Positions 10,107 to 19,187 of a DNA stretch of 27,551 bases are shown here, piece after piece. The notes under the pieces are model-generated. The model was not told where the DNA came from. It ran no database searches and saw nothing but the letters and a program-made list of their open reading frames with translations. Position 1 is the stretch's first letter. Every line of letters starts with the position of its first letter. Position numbers and translations under genes: made by a program. Location: the NCBI GenBank assembly GCA_009731375.1, contig BJOX01000075.1, positions 202,445-229,995 on the forward strand, given 5' to 3'. Source of the DNA: Paulinella micropora (lineage: Eukaryota > Cercozoa > Imbricatea > Euglyphida).

Positions 10107-12314
10107 ATGTCTACTAGGTCTGAAGACTGGCAGGAAGGAGGGGGGGAGAGTGAGCGAACCCCAGGAAACGAAGAGGAGTTCGTTGACTCTCATGCAGAAG
10201 GAGGAGATCTGGCACCTTCCTTTGACACAGGAGGAGCAGAGAATCAATTTTTTACTGCGCCTTCCTTTGACACAGGAGGAGCAGAGGAAGTCGAGGAGGA
10301 GGAGAAGGGAGGAGAGGAAGCGAGGTTTGTGGCCGAATATGGCAAACTAAGTAAGAAGGAGTTTGAGGAGAAGAAAGGGAAGGATGAGGCCTATAAATGG
10401 CTATACATTCCCCAAGAAATGCGATGGGGACAACCCTTGAAGAAGGAGGACATCTGTTACCCTCTCCCAAGGCAAGCTCTGCCTCTGGCAGAATTCCTCA
10501 GAGACGACGGTGCACAGTTACAGGTGCAACATGTCTCATTTGGGGACAATATGTCTTTACTGGAGCTACTCGACCTCTCATGGACAGTGTTTGAGTGTGC
10601 TATACTCTTTGAGTACCAGACTGGAAAGACTGTGCTGCCATGGAACACAAGAGCACTGGCTAGGTTGCTCGATCCTGGTCAGGACATTGATTCAATAAAG
10701 AGAGTGGAAAAGGAGTTTAAGTTCAGGAATCCAAAAGGACAGATCAATGTCATGGATGTGTCTCTGAAACTTATGGAGGCCAAGTTAGTGGACCTGGGTA
10801 AACTCCAACACACCCAGTTTGGCAGGGACCTTCACCCGGCCCTGAGGGAAATAGAAGGCGAAGCTGGAGGGGTGACGAGGATGAAGAAGCTGCATGCGGC
10901 CTTGGTGAAGGATGACGCATGGAAGAGGTGGGTCTTCACGAAGGATCATACGATCTTGGAGGGGACGGCCGCACCACCCCCCACCAATAAAGCGGGAGAG
11001 AAGGAGTTGGCGGAGAAGGCCTTGTTCCTTCGGAAGGCAGCTGAGATCCTGTCTTTTTTTCATCATGCCCAAGAGCTGTATATCAAAGAGCTAGCGGCTG
11101 AGAAAGAAAAGAAGGAGATGGAGGCAAAGATTGCATTAGCCAAGGCGGCGGGAACAAAGGGACCGAAATATTCCTCTGGATCTTATATGGCTCCCTCGGG
11201 CCGCTCCGCCCCGTCAGCCCACACAGCCCCTTCGGCCCCTGCGACTAGCTCAGCGCCTACCACTGTCATTGTCAACAGTAATGACAAAAAGGACAGACAG
11301 GCTATCATACAGGCCTTCCAAAAATATACAAAGTCCGATGCCACTGCTCTGACGCTGTATGCAGAGACAGCGAGTCAGAAGGACACGGATGCGAACCTTC
11401 GAGACAAGCTCAGAAGAATTGATGCTTGTATGAAGCAGCATCCAACGGACGAAACACAGGAGTATGAGGCGTTGTACACCTTGTTGGACCCATCAATCAT
11501 CACACAAGGGTTTGATGTTGGGGAGTACAAGGCGATGAGAGCGGTAGAGGTGGCGGCTAGGAGAGCAGCCTCAGACCTGCAATGCACGGTGCCAGTTGCC
11601 GTCCTCTTGCAATACTTTAAAACTCATGGGTATCAGCACCTGTGCACTGGTACTTTGATTGGGTTTGAGATTTTTCAAGAGGTGAACGAAGGGCTGGGCA
11701 TTGGCACGAGGTTGGCAGCGATCCTCACTGAGGTCAGCGCCAAGTACGGGCTCTTTTATAGCCGGAAGTCTATCATTTTGTACTTCCTGAGTGCTTTGTG
11801 TACACGACACCCGAGCAAGCTCGCAAGGATCATACAGTCCTGTCCGACCTTCACGGCGGTGAAGACGGCGGATTTTTTAGAAACGAATATATACGAGAGG
11901 ACTGTAGCGGCTACTCCGCCGGGCGACCTGTTCAAGGAGGTGCTCGACGCGTGTTCCGAATTGGACACGGCCACCGAGTCATTCTCCAGTGCCGCGACAC
12001 AGGGGGTTGGAGGTGCTCAAGCAGCACATGCAACTCGAACGGCAGGTCTCAAGAGGGGGAGAGATGATGAGCCGACGCCGTGCTACCGCTATTTTTCATA
12101 CATGGCGTGTAAGCATGAGGCACAGAAAGGAGTAGGCAACTGCCTCTTCAGCCATGACTCTCTTGATGATAGGCAGCGAAATCTTTTCCTTAGAGAGCTC
12201 GAAGGCATGAAAAAGACCATGTACGCCATGTACAAGAAGGAGTTGGAGGAGGAGGTGGAATGCGAATATGGTCTCGGATGCGGAGTTCCGGGAGGCCATC
12301 ATTTACTTCCTTGA
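10107..12314 (+). CDS. gag: Gag-like structural polyprotein with CCCH zinc finger
   Basis: 735 codons; the ATG at 10107 is the first in frame, and the next Met is about 148 residues in. Gag would form the intracellular particle and bind element RNA. The N-terminal acidic region carries a 15-residue imperfect tandem repeat beginning APSFDTGGAE (about residues 36-65). A helical, charged stretch lies near residues 310-347, followed by a Ser/Pro/Ala-rich linker (about 358-386). Near the C terminus is a zinc-finger pattern C659-x8-C668-x10-C679-x3-H683, a CCCH arrangement instead of the usual Gag CCHC knuckle. The final 20 residues include an acidic helix (KKELEEEVE). The ORF ends TGA at 12312 and overlaps the next, +1-frame ORF. 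The Gag assignment rests on position and the zinc finger; no capsid motif was recognised. Confidence 0.85.
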   Translation: MSTRSEDWQEGGGESERTPGNEEEFVDSHAEGGDLAPSFDTGGAENQFFTAPSFDTGGAEEVEEEEKGGEEARFVAEYGKLSKKEFEEKKGKDEAYKWLYIPQEMRWGQPLKKEDICYPLPRQALPLAEFLRDDGAQLQVQHVSFGDNMSLLELLDLSWTVFECAILFEYQTGKTVLPWNTRALARLLDPGQDIDSIKRVEKEFKFRNPKGQINVMDVSLKLMEAKLVDLGKLQHTQFGRDLHPALREIEGEAGGVTRMKKLHAALVKDDAWKRWVFTKDHTILEGTAAPPPTNKAGEKELAEKALFLRKAAEILSFFHHAQELYIKELAAEKEKKEMEAKIALAKAAGTKGPKYSSGSYMAPSGRSAPSAHTAPSAPATSSAPTTVIVNSNDKKDRQAIIQAFQKYTKSDATALTLYAETASQKDTDANLRDKLRRIDACMKQHPTDETQEYEALYTLLDPSIITQGFDVGEYKAMRAVEVAARRAASDLQCTVPVAVLLQYFKTHGYQHLCTGTLIGFEIFQEVNEGLGIGTRLAAILTEVSAKYGLFYSRKSIILYFLSALCTRHPSKLARIIQSCPTFTAVKTADFLETNIYERTVAATPPGDLFKEVLDACSELDTATESFSSAATQGVGGAQAAHATRTAGLKRGRDDEPTPCYRYFSYMACKHEAQKGVGNCLFSHDSLDDRQRNLFLRELEGMKKTMYAMYKKELEEEVECEYGLGCGVPGGHHLLP

Positions 12315-12618
12315 CAGAATGAAGAGAAGGGAGAAGAGAGAGACATCGGGCCGATCAAAGGCGCCGACTAGAGGAGGAGGAGAGACGAGAGGATCGTCAC
12401 GAGGGTCCCGAGGGACACCAAGAGGGGCGGCACCACGAGGACGAGGCTTTCGTGGAAGGGGAGGACGGACCCCAGCGCGCCCTCCCAGAGGACACGGATA
12501 CTGGAATTATAGCACCAGTTCCAGCTCCAACTACCCCCAGCAAGCTTATACCGCTACGGAGGGGGGACGTCAAGACGAAGACACCGGCTCAGGTGAGCGT
12601 GTTGTCGTCGTAGACTGA
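12268..12618 (+). CDS. RGG-rich ORF bridging Gag and Pol
   Basis: 116 codons in the +1 frame relative to Gag. The ATG at 12268 lies inside the Gag ORF (47-nt overlap); the frame itself is open from 12211. Residues about 17-76 are very basic with many RGG/RG repeats (for example RGRGFRGRGG), typical of an RNA-binding or nucleocapsid-like tail. A Ser/Tyr-rich stretch and an acidic end follow. It stops at TGA 12616, but the same frame is then open through 25 codons to the Pol ATG and on to 18441. It may therefore be the Gag extension in a Gag-RGG-Pol fusion, the N-terminus of Pol from a spliced RNA, or a small protein of its own. Confidence 0.7.
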   Translation: MVSDAEFREAIIYFLDRMKRREKRETSGRSKAPTRGGGETRGSSRGSRGTPRGAAPRGRGFRGRGGRTPARPPRGHGYWNYSTSSSSNYPQQAYTATEGGRQDEDTGSGERVVVVD

Positions 12619-12685
12619 CGGGAGGAGAAGAGAGAGGAAAAGAAGAGAGAGAAGGAGATAAAAACTGTTCTTTTTAATCCGACAG
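12593..12685 (+). other. Candidate 93-nt intron between the RGG ORF and pol
   Basis: A consensus-like donor CAG/GTGAGC (exon end 12592) and an acceptor with a pyrimidine-rich run, TTCTTTTTAATCCGACAG ending at 12685, enclose the only stop codon (TGA 12616) separating the RGG ORF from pol. The length is a multiple of three, so splicing keeps the frame and joins the two. The interior is purine-rich and has no other feature. Inferred from sequence only; if no such splice occurs, UGA-C readthrough or separate initiation at 12694 remains. Confidence 0.45.
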
Positions 12686-12693
12686 TCACAGTT

Positions 12694-15600
12694 ATGCCTA
12701 CTGTTGATGAACAGGATACGAACGGTTCCGTTCCTCCCAGACGTGAAGGTGAAGGCACACAGCCTCACAAGCCTCAAGGTAAGCACTTGCTAGTTCATCC
12801 TTCGAGAGCTAATATGATAAATGATGCGAATAGGAAGGCGAAGAAGGCGATGGAGGAGAGGAAGCCGAAACCAAAGGCTAGGTCTCCTCCTACGAAGAAG
12901 CAGCGGACCGTACCCCCGCCAAAGGACTCAATAGTCTCTGCTATAGACACGAGTACACTCGGTGTACCAGACTCTGTCCAAAAGACACTCGAGATACCGG
13001 AAGCCCCGGAGACTCAAGAAGTTAAGTTGGCGGAAAAGGGGGGAGAACGAGAAGAGGACAAGGAACTTGAGCTTAGACTCAAAACCCTAGAACGAAAAAT
13101 TCATGTGCTAGCGGCTAGTTTACATAGACCAGACGCGCTATGCTACACTGACCTCTTTTGTGAAACTTTACAAACCACATTAAAAGTTGGTAATGATACG
13201 ATGGCGAATATTAATATTGTCGGCCAGAAGTTTTTGAATAGTCACCGGACATGGGTGGACAAAAACATTAGAAAAACAAAGGGGACCCTAAAAGGGGTAG
13301 GCAGCCGTACGGAAATTACGGGCATCGTCACATTAATTTTCAAATTGAAATCCGGTCGAGTATATCGTGCGGACCTCTATGTTGTCCCCGATTACCACGG
13401 TTCAATCCTGCTGTCGTATGACCAATTGGCTACGATGGGGGCTGTGATCGATTGCGCCGCACGGCGGGTGATTTATGGAGTGAAGAATGGAGAGGAGGAG
13501 GATATTAATCCGATGACTGCTACTGACTCATACGAGGCTTTTGAGCTGAGTCTAGCAACGGAGAGGAAAAAGTTGGCCTTCGTACATGAGGCAACTGAAG
13601 CCTATGTACACCCCTATGTCACAGTGCCGGAGGAACTGACCTGGACCGACAATTGGGAGACGGAGATGCAGGCGTATACGGTTACGATTCCCGCATGGGA
13701 CAGAAAGTCTATTGATGACTTAGTCGTAGCGCGTAATGAGGAGATAATATGTGTTGCGAAACAGTGCCCGTCGTTGGCCAGATTCGCAGAAGGTGGCGGG
13801 GCAGATGTCCATATTACTAATGGCTACTGTTACCATGCGAAGGTGTCAGATGAGAAGAGAGAGGCGTTTGTGCCAAGGAGGAAGGGGCGTATCCCCGATA
13901 CTCCAGCGGATGACATTAAAACTTTTATCACGAACTTTTGGGGCGATGTGCCTACCTGGCCGCGCTCATTAACTGAAGTGAAAAAGTGTCTACGGACTCT
14001 ATTTGAGAGTAACAAGCCGTATACTGTCATTCTGCCATACAATGAGAAGGCGATCTGGGCACAGGAGATAAGGGACCGGCTTATTGATCATCCTATACCT
14101 GTTCCTTCTCGCAAGCAACAGTTAGTGGTGGCTTGTCGACTCGGGTCTCGGGAGCAGAGCAGTGCATACAAGCAAAAGCTCAGAGCCCAGGACAAGTTGA
14201 AATTGATACCTCAAGCTTTCACATGCTTTGATGGTTTCTACACCCGTAAGGCTCCGATACAATACGCGAACCTTATTGATATGCTTGTCGGGCTGGGTCA
14301 TGATGATGAGCCGGACACAGTCACGTATGAAAGAACGGGACTAGACGATTTGTCCGAGGAAGATTTGAGTTTGGAGGAGGACTTAGCGCCCCTCAAGGAG
14401 CATAAGAAGATGTCGGAGGAAGATTTCCAAGCGGCGGCGCGGAAAATTTTAGAAGAAGGAGTGGGTTCGGAGAGAGAGAAGGCGTTTCTCAAAGCTAAGA
14501 TGGAGGCGTACAGAGAAATTTTCGACCCTCCTCGGGCAGGTGGTGTAAAGTCGGATGACTTCACTGCTGTCATTTACAAGATACCGGGTGCGGAGCCATC
14601 TCCGGCACCACGGAGGGCAAATTTGAGCATACATGAGGCAAAAATAGCGGAGGAGAATGTGAGACAGTTGCTCGATGAGGACTTTATTGAGAGATCTACA
14701 TCTCCAATTGTCTCTCAACCGAAAATCGTCCCTAAGCCAGGAGGAGAATGGCGCTTGACGATCAATTATGCCCGTGTGAATAAGGTGCTAGAGGAAGAGA
14801 GAAATCCTCTGCCGACCTTAGAAGAAGGCAGAAGGGTGCTGCGGAATGCTAAATTCTATTCGGTCATTGACCTTAAGAACGGCTTCTGGCAGATACCACT
14901 GGACGAGAAATCCAGATGGCTGACTGCATTCGTTGTGGGTATGGAAATATACCAGTGGAAGGTGCTTCCAATGGGACTCAAACAGGCCCCGGGGCTCTTT
15001 CAGAAGGCGATGCAGAAGATGTTGAGCGGTCAATATGACGACCAGTCGGAGGATGGTTTTATGAGAAGGAGAGGACAGAAGGCGGGAGAATATGCATTTT
15101 GTTACATCGATGACATCATCGTATACTCTAACACAATGGAAGAGCATATCGATCACTTGTCAGATGTCTTCAGGCGCATCGGAGCTTTTGGCCTGAAATG
15201 CAACCTAAAGAAATGTCAGCTTGCCAGGACAAGTGTGACGTATTTGGGTTACGAGATTTCTCATAATAGGGTCTCGATATCGCGCGAGAAGAGGGAGGAG
15301 ATCATGAGTAGACAGTTGCCAAAGAATCGCACAGAGTTACACTCTTTTCTTGCGATGGCACAGTACTACAGCCAGTTCATACCCGATTGGGGTGCAACTC
15401 GGGCTAAGCTGGAGAAGATGATTGATTTTGGAGACTTTGAGAAGTGGGATGAGGAGGCTTTGCAGGCGTTTAATACGCTCAAAGATATCATTTATAAAGA
15501 TCCCAAGGACGGCGGATTAGTACTTATGATGCCCGACTTTACGAAACCGTTCGTAGTCGACACGGATGCATCTAAGTTTGCGATTGGCGCGGTGCTGCAA

Positions 15601-18441
15601 CAGGAAGATGAGGAGAAAAAGTTGCGCCCGATCATGTTTATTAGTAGAAAGCTGTGTGCGGCGGAGCGAAATTACTGCACGCGACAGAGGGAGGCGTTGG
15701 CAGTAGTATGGGCTCTCAAGAGGCTCAGAGAATACTTGTGGGGAGGACCTCTATTCACGGTTAGGACCGATCATCACAACCTTCTTTGGTTGATGAATCA
15801 TGAACAAACCGGCCGTTTGGCGCGGTGGCAAGCTTTCTTGTCATGTTTCAATTTCACGATGGTCTACTTACCGGGAAAGCGAAACGTAGTCGCTGATAGC
15901 CTTTCCAGGCTAGAGTTTCAGTCGGAGGTGTCGGCTCTCGTATCATCAGTGGAGATGATGGACCTGTCCACGGACAAGGTATACGAGGTGAGCCACATAG
16001 AGGCGATGCAGATGGCAAGAGGCGTTCGTTATGACCGCACGGGTCTACGATATAGTCCTCAAGGCCCGGAGCATGGCATATGCTGTGAGGCGCATGTTCT
16101 CGAAGACGCTGAGTGGTCTTATGAGGCATACGAGAACGCGAAGGCGAATATAAAAGAAGAGGAGGAGACGACTGAGGTCTGTACTGAACCTCCACAGGAA
16201 AATCGAAGCGAGCTTGATGAAGACCCGGAAAGGGTAGGAGTAAGGTTGGAGGACGGTACTATTCATATCGCCTCGCCTACCGCGTGGAGGCAGCAACAGG
16301 CGACGGATCCGGAGTTCAAGGAGCTCATAACGTTATACAAGAACCCTAATGAGCTTAAAAAGACTCCACAGATCAAAGATCAGATGAAGGAGATGGCGTG
16401 GAGAGATGGGCTATTGTGGTACAAGGGCCAGCATGGCAAATTTGCATCACAGCCTGACAAATGGACTCTCTGGGTACCAGAGAAGTTGAGGCGCTTTATA
16501 TATGTCGCAGCCCATAACTGCCCCTTACTGGCACATCCGGGTCGACAAAGAACTCATTGGTTCATAGCGAGGCGATTTTGGTGGAAAGGGATGAAGGAGG
16601 AGATAGACAGGGAAGTGGACGCATGCATCCCATGCAAAACCACAAAGACACCGCTGAAGGCGAACTTTGGCCTGATCGGTACATTCCCGTTACACGCCGG
16701 GATGTTTGAATTTTTACACATCGATCATGTGGGACCTTTCCCCGAATCGGCAGAAGGGTACAGATACCTTCTTACCGCAATAGATCGAGCCACCAATTAT
16801 GTCTGGGTTGTTCCTGTTAAGGACGCTACAGGCAAGACAACTGCGGAGGCTCTGATCGATAGGATCGTCTCGCAGATCGGAGTGCCTAGAAAGATATGTT
16901 CTGATCGAGGTTCTGACTTTAATAATGAAGTCATCGACAGACTATCTAAGTACTACGGGATGAAATGGCAATATGTTACTGCCTATAACCCGAGAGCGAA
17001 TGGCAAGATCGAGCGGGTACATAGACCTCTCAAAGCCTCGCTTAAGATGTACTGTATGAAGAAGGAGAATCAGAGAGCCTGGGTGGAGGCAGCACCTTCA
17101 TTTGCCTTTGCAATGAACTGTCTACCCTCATCGGCATTAGGAGGAGCCAGGAGCTCAGTCTCGCCATATCAATTGGTTTACGGCCGAGAGCCTAATATCC
17201 CAACCTCACTTCTGCATCCAAAAGACACTTGGGCAGATGAGGATGAGTTGTTCGGGATGAGACTAAGAGCGAAGATGGAGGCGGAACAAATAGTTGCGGC
17301 GCACAGGGAGGCGGAGCGCAGAAAGACTGACGCACAAGGAGTGCGACAAGCGCACTTAGATCAAGTCCGTTTCCAGGTTGGGGATATTGTACTCTTGTAC
17401 CATCCTCAAGTCCCTAAGGGGGTTAGCTCTAAGCTGTTTACCCACTGGAAAGGACCATACCAGATCATGGAACAGATGGGACCTCTGAATTATAAGATCA
17501 GGGGTAGAGGGAAGGTGCAGATTGTGAATGTTCGAAGGCTGATCAAATATGACCCCTTCTTACTTGAGGATGAATCCGTTGAGGAGGCGTTGAAACGGAT
17601 GAAGGAGGACTTCAAAGAGGTACCGCCTATACAGAAGGAGGATACCTTAGAGGAGGAGAATGCCTATCGGGCACCGGTCACGGAGAAGGAGGAGACCGAG
17701 AAGGAGAGTAAGGAAGACTCAAACCGCAAAAGCGCGGCGGGGACTCAGTCTAAAGCCCCCATAGTCCGCGGCGGTACGAAGGAGAAGTTCACGGAGGCGC
17801 AGAGGAGGAGAGCGCAAAACGATCTCATCTTCGACCAACCGAGGAAGGTGGCAAGGTCGACGCGAGCGACGGATGTCCATGGAGGAGGAGGGGAGAAGGA
17901 CACTAACCCGAACGCGGGTAATGTGGACATTCGACATGTGCGATGGAAGGAAGGAGAGGCGATTGCGGCCATCAAGTGGGTCCGAGACGCTTTTTATCTG
18001 TTGAGACCGGCAGAATCTCATGTTGCCGATGACACTCTCTCAGATCTTTATCTCATGCGAGCTGTGGCGGTCCCGCAGACTACACGGGCAGCACGGACAT
18101 CGAAGAGATCCTTAGCAGCAAAAACGATACAACCGGTACTCCATTTTTGGAGAAGCATGGACCCTGTTGAGGATCCAAAAGCTAGACAATATTTACCGGT
18201 GTACAAAGACGCGAAAAATCTCGAGACATGGGATGATACTATTACCCTTCGAGACAAAGACCACACTGCGTGGACTATTCAGTCACTGCCTAGAGGAGTG
18301 CTTGACATTCCTTTTGACTTATCTTTGGGCGCCATCCCTAAAAAAATATGGGACATTCTGGAGGAGTCGAAGTTTGACTTGACTTTTGTTGGCGGCCCGC
18401 CACCTGGCAAAGGGGTTCGCGCAAGGCGACGAAGGAAGTAA
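12694..18441 (+). CDS. pol: Pol polyprotein: protease, RT, RNase H, integrase with GPY/F module and long C-terminal extension
   Basis: 1915 codons. Residues 1-150 are basic and Pro/Lys-rich. The protease-like region has D168-T-M-A where Asp-Thr/Ser-Gly-Ala is expected, and an ILLSYDQL...GAVID segment (238 onward) typical of the second half of the fold. A spacer of about 380 residues (about 265-645) is unassigned. Reverse transcriptase spans about 649-870, with Y804-I-D-D as the catalytic box. RNase H shows D958, E1000 and D1026. Integrase has an H1274-H1281-C1311-C1314 zinc finger and catalytic D1344, D1404 and E1440, with exactly 35 residues between the last two. GPY/F is at 1587-1589 in HWKGPYQI. 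Residues about 1625-1915 form an extension with no recognisable chromodomain, ending RARRRRK. The protein copies the element RNA into DNA and integrates it. Confidence 0.97.
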   Translation: MPTVDEQDTNGSVPPRREGEGTQPHKPQGKHLLVHPSRANMINDANRKAKKAMEERKPKPKARSPPTKKQRTVPPPKDSIVSAIDTSTLGVPDSVQKTLEIPEAPETQEVKLAEKGGEREEDKELELRLKTLERKIHVLAASLHRPDALCYTDLFCETLQTTLKVGNDTMANINIVGQKFLNSHRTWVDKNIRKTKGTLKGVGSRTEITGIVTLIFKLKSGRVYRADLYVVPDYHGSILLSYDQLATMGAVIDCAARRVIYGVKNGEEEDINPMTATDSYEAFELSLATERKKLAFVHEATEAYVHPYVTVPEELTWTDNWETEMQAYTVTIPAWDRKSIDDLVVARNEEIICVAKQCPSLARFAEGGGADVHITNGYCYHAKVSDEKREAFVPRRKGRIPDTPADDIKTFITNFWGDVPTWPRSLTEVKKCLRTLFESNKPYTVILPYNEKAIWAQEIRDRLIDHPIPVPSRKQQLVVACRLGSREQSSAYKQKLRAQDKLKLIPQAFTCFDGFYTRKAPIQYANLIDMLVGLGHDDEPDTVTYERTGLDDLSEEDLSLEEDLAPLKEHKKMSEEDFQAAARKILEEGVGSEREKAFLKAKMEAYREIFDPPRAGGVKSDDFTAVIYKIPGAEPSPAPRRANLSIHEAKIAEENVRQLLDEDFIERSTSPIVSQPKIVPKPGGEWRLTINYARVNKVLEEERNPLPTLEEGRRVLRNAKFYSVIDLKNGFWQIPLDEKSRWLTAFVVGMEIYQWKVLPMGLKQAPGLFQKAMQKMLSGQYDDQSEDGFMRRRGQKAGEYAFCYIDDIIVYSNTMEEHIDHLSDVFRRIGAFGLKCNLKKCQLARTSVTYLGYEISHNRVSISREKREEIMSRQLPKNRTELHSFLAMAQYYSQFIPDWGATRAKLEKMIDFGDFEKWDEEALQAFNTLKDIIYKDPKDGGLVLMMPDFTKPFVVDTDASKFAIGAVLQQEDEEKKLRPIMFISRKLCAAERNYCTRQREALAVVWALKRLREYLWGGPLFTVRTDHHNLLWLMNHEQTGRLARWQAFLSCFNFTMVYLPGKRNVVADSLSRLEFQSEVSALVSSVEMMDLSTDKVYEVSHIEAMQMARGVRYDRTGLRYSPQGPEHGICCEAHVLEDAEWSYEAYENAKANIKEEEETTEVCTEPPQENRSELDEDPERVGVRLEDGTIHIASPTAWRQQQATDPEFKELITLYKNPNELKKTPQIKDQMKEMAWRDGLLWYKGQHGKFASQPDKWTLWVPEKLRRFIYVAAHNCPLLAHPGRQRTHWFIARRFWWKGMKEEIDREVDACIPCKTTKTPLKANFGLIGTFPLHAGMFEFLHIDHVGPFPESAEGYRYLLTAIDRATNYVWVVPVKDATGKTTAEALIDRIVSQIGVPRKICSDRGSDFNNEVIDRLSKYYGMKWQYVTAYNPRANGKIERVHRPLKASLKMYCMKKENQRAWVEAAPSFAFAMNCLPSSALGGARSSVSPYQLVYGREPNIPTSLLHPKDTWADEDELFGMRLRAKMEAEQIVAAHREAERRKTDAQGVRQAHLDQVRFQVGDIVLLYHPQVPKGVSSKLFTHWKGPYQIMEQMGPLNYKIRGRGKVQIVNVRRLIKYDPFLLEDESVEEALKRMKEDFKEVPPIQKEDTLEEENAYRAPVTEKEETEKESKEDSNRKSAAGTQSKAPIVRGGTKEKFTEAQRRRAQNDLIFDQPRKVARSTRATDVHGGGGEKDTNPNAGNVDIRHVRWKEGEAIAAIKWVRDAFYLLRPAESHVADDTLSDLYLMRAVAVPQTTRAARTSKRSLAAKTIQPVLHFWRSMDPVEDPKARQYLPVYKDAKNLETWDDTITLRDKDHTAWTIQSLPRGVLDIPFDLSLGAIPKKIWDILEESKFDLTFVGGPPPGKGVRARRRRK

Positions 18442-19175
18442 GTGATATTTTTTTCTTTTATCACGCGTCGGACATTGAAAGCTGCATGTGGATTAATCTC
18501 ATAGTGCCCATGTCAGATCATGTCTTATTAAAATGTTTTTATATCATTGTTGTTACTTGGCATTTTCGACACCGTATAAGGGGATCGCTTGTGAGTTTAG
18601 CGATGGTGTTCCTGGTACGACCCTGCTTCAAGTATCCAGGGTGATGTTCTCAAAAAATGTTCTCATAGTAGACATATTAAATTTTTTTCTTTGGATATAC
18701 TTAATATCGTCATACCAGCACGGTCCGTCTCTACTTGTGTCGGCATATCGCATGGTCGGGCTCACTCACCCCGGCTTTGGATATAGTTATTAGGTCTGGC
18801 CCCCTAGTACTATATTAAGGTAACCGATTGAATACAAGGGTATGTTATTAAAAGACAATGTATTTACTGATCGGAAGTGTTTTTGGAGAAGGAGAAAAAT
18901 TATAACGCTGCTTTTATTGCAATGGTAATACTATTTGTTACTGCCTCAGAATTAAGTTACGGGGGGGAACAACAAGTGTGGAAGGAGGAGTTTTTATTTA
19001 CAAAGACGAGGCTGGAGATTTATAGTTGACTCGTGTCTGGCGTATGCGTTTTATATATCCACTGCACCGTCTATCCGTGGGTTAATGCACTGAGTTGCGA
19101 CACCCCGTAGCGTTTGTGCAAAAAAGAAATCAGCATTTATATGACGAAAATATTGCATATTTCCGTCATAAAAAC
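18442..19175 (+). other. Retrotransposon 3' untranslated region
   Basis: About 735 nt between the Pol stop and the polypurine tract. It contains an 86-codon open frame (18533-18793) predicted to be partly hydrophobic, but nothing marks it as an envelope. A G-run followed by AACAACAAG lies near 18960. Confidence 0.7.
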
Positions 19176-19184
19176 GGGAAGGGG
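19176..19184 (+). promoter_or_regulatory. Polypurine tract
   Basis: GGGAAGGGG lies three bases before the 3' LTR, the position expected for the plus-strand primer of reverse transcription. Confidence 0.75.
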
Positions 19185-19187
19185 TAC

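Noticed and set aside
9988-10350. A 120-codon ORF upstream of and overlapping gag
   Set aside because: It begins at a GTG, lies in a different frame from Gag, and most of it is the shadow of Gag's Glu/Gly-rich start.
17560-18441. A chromodomain at the Pol C terminus
   Set aside because: Expected from analogy with chromoviruses, but I could not find the conserved aromatic residues or spacing.
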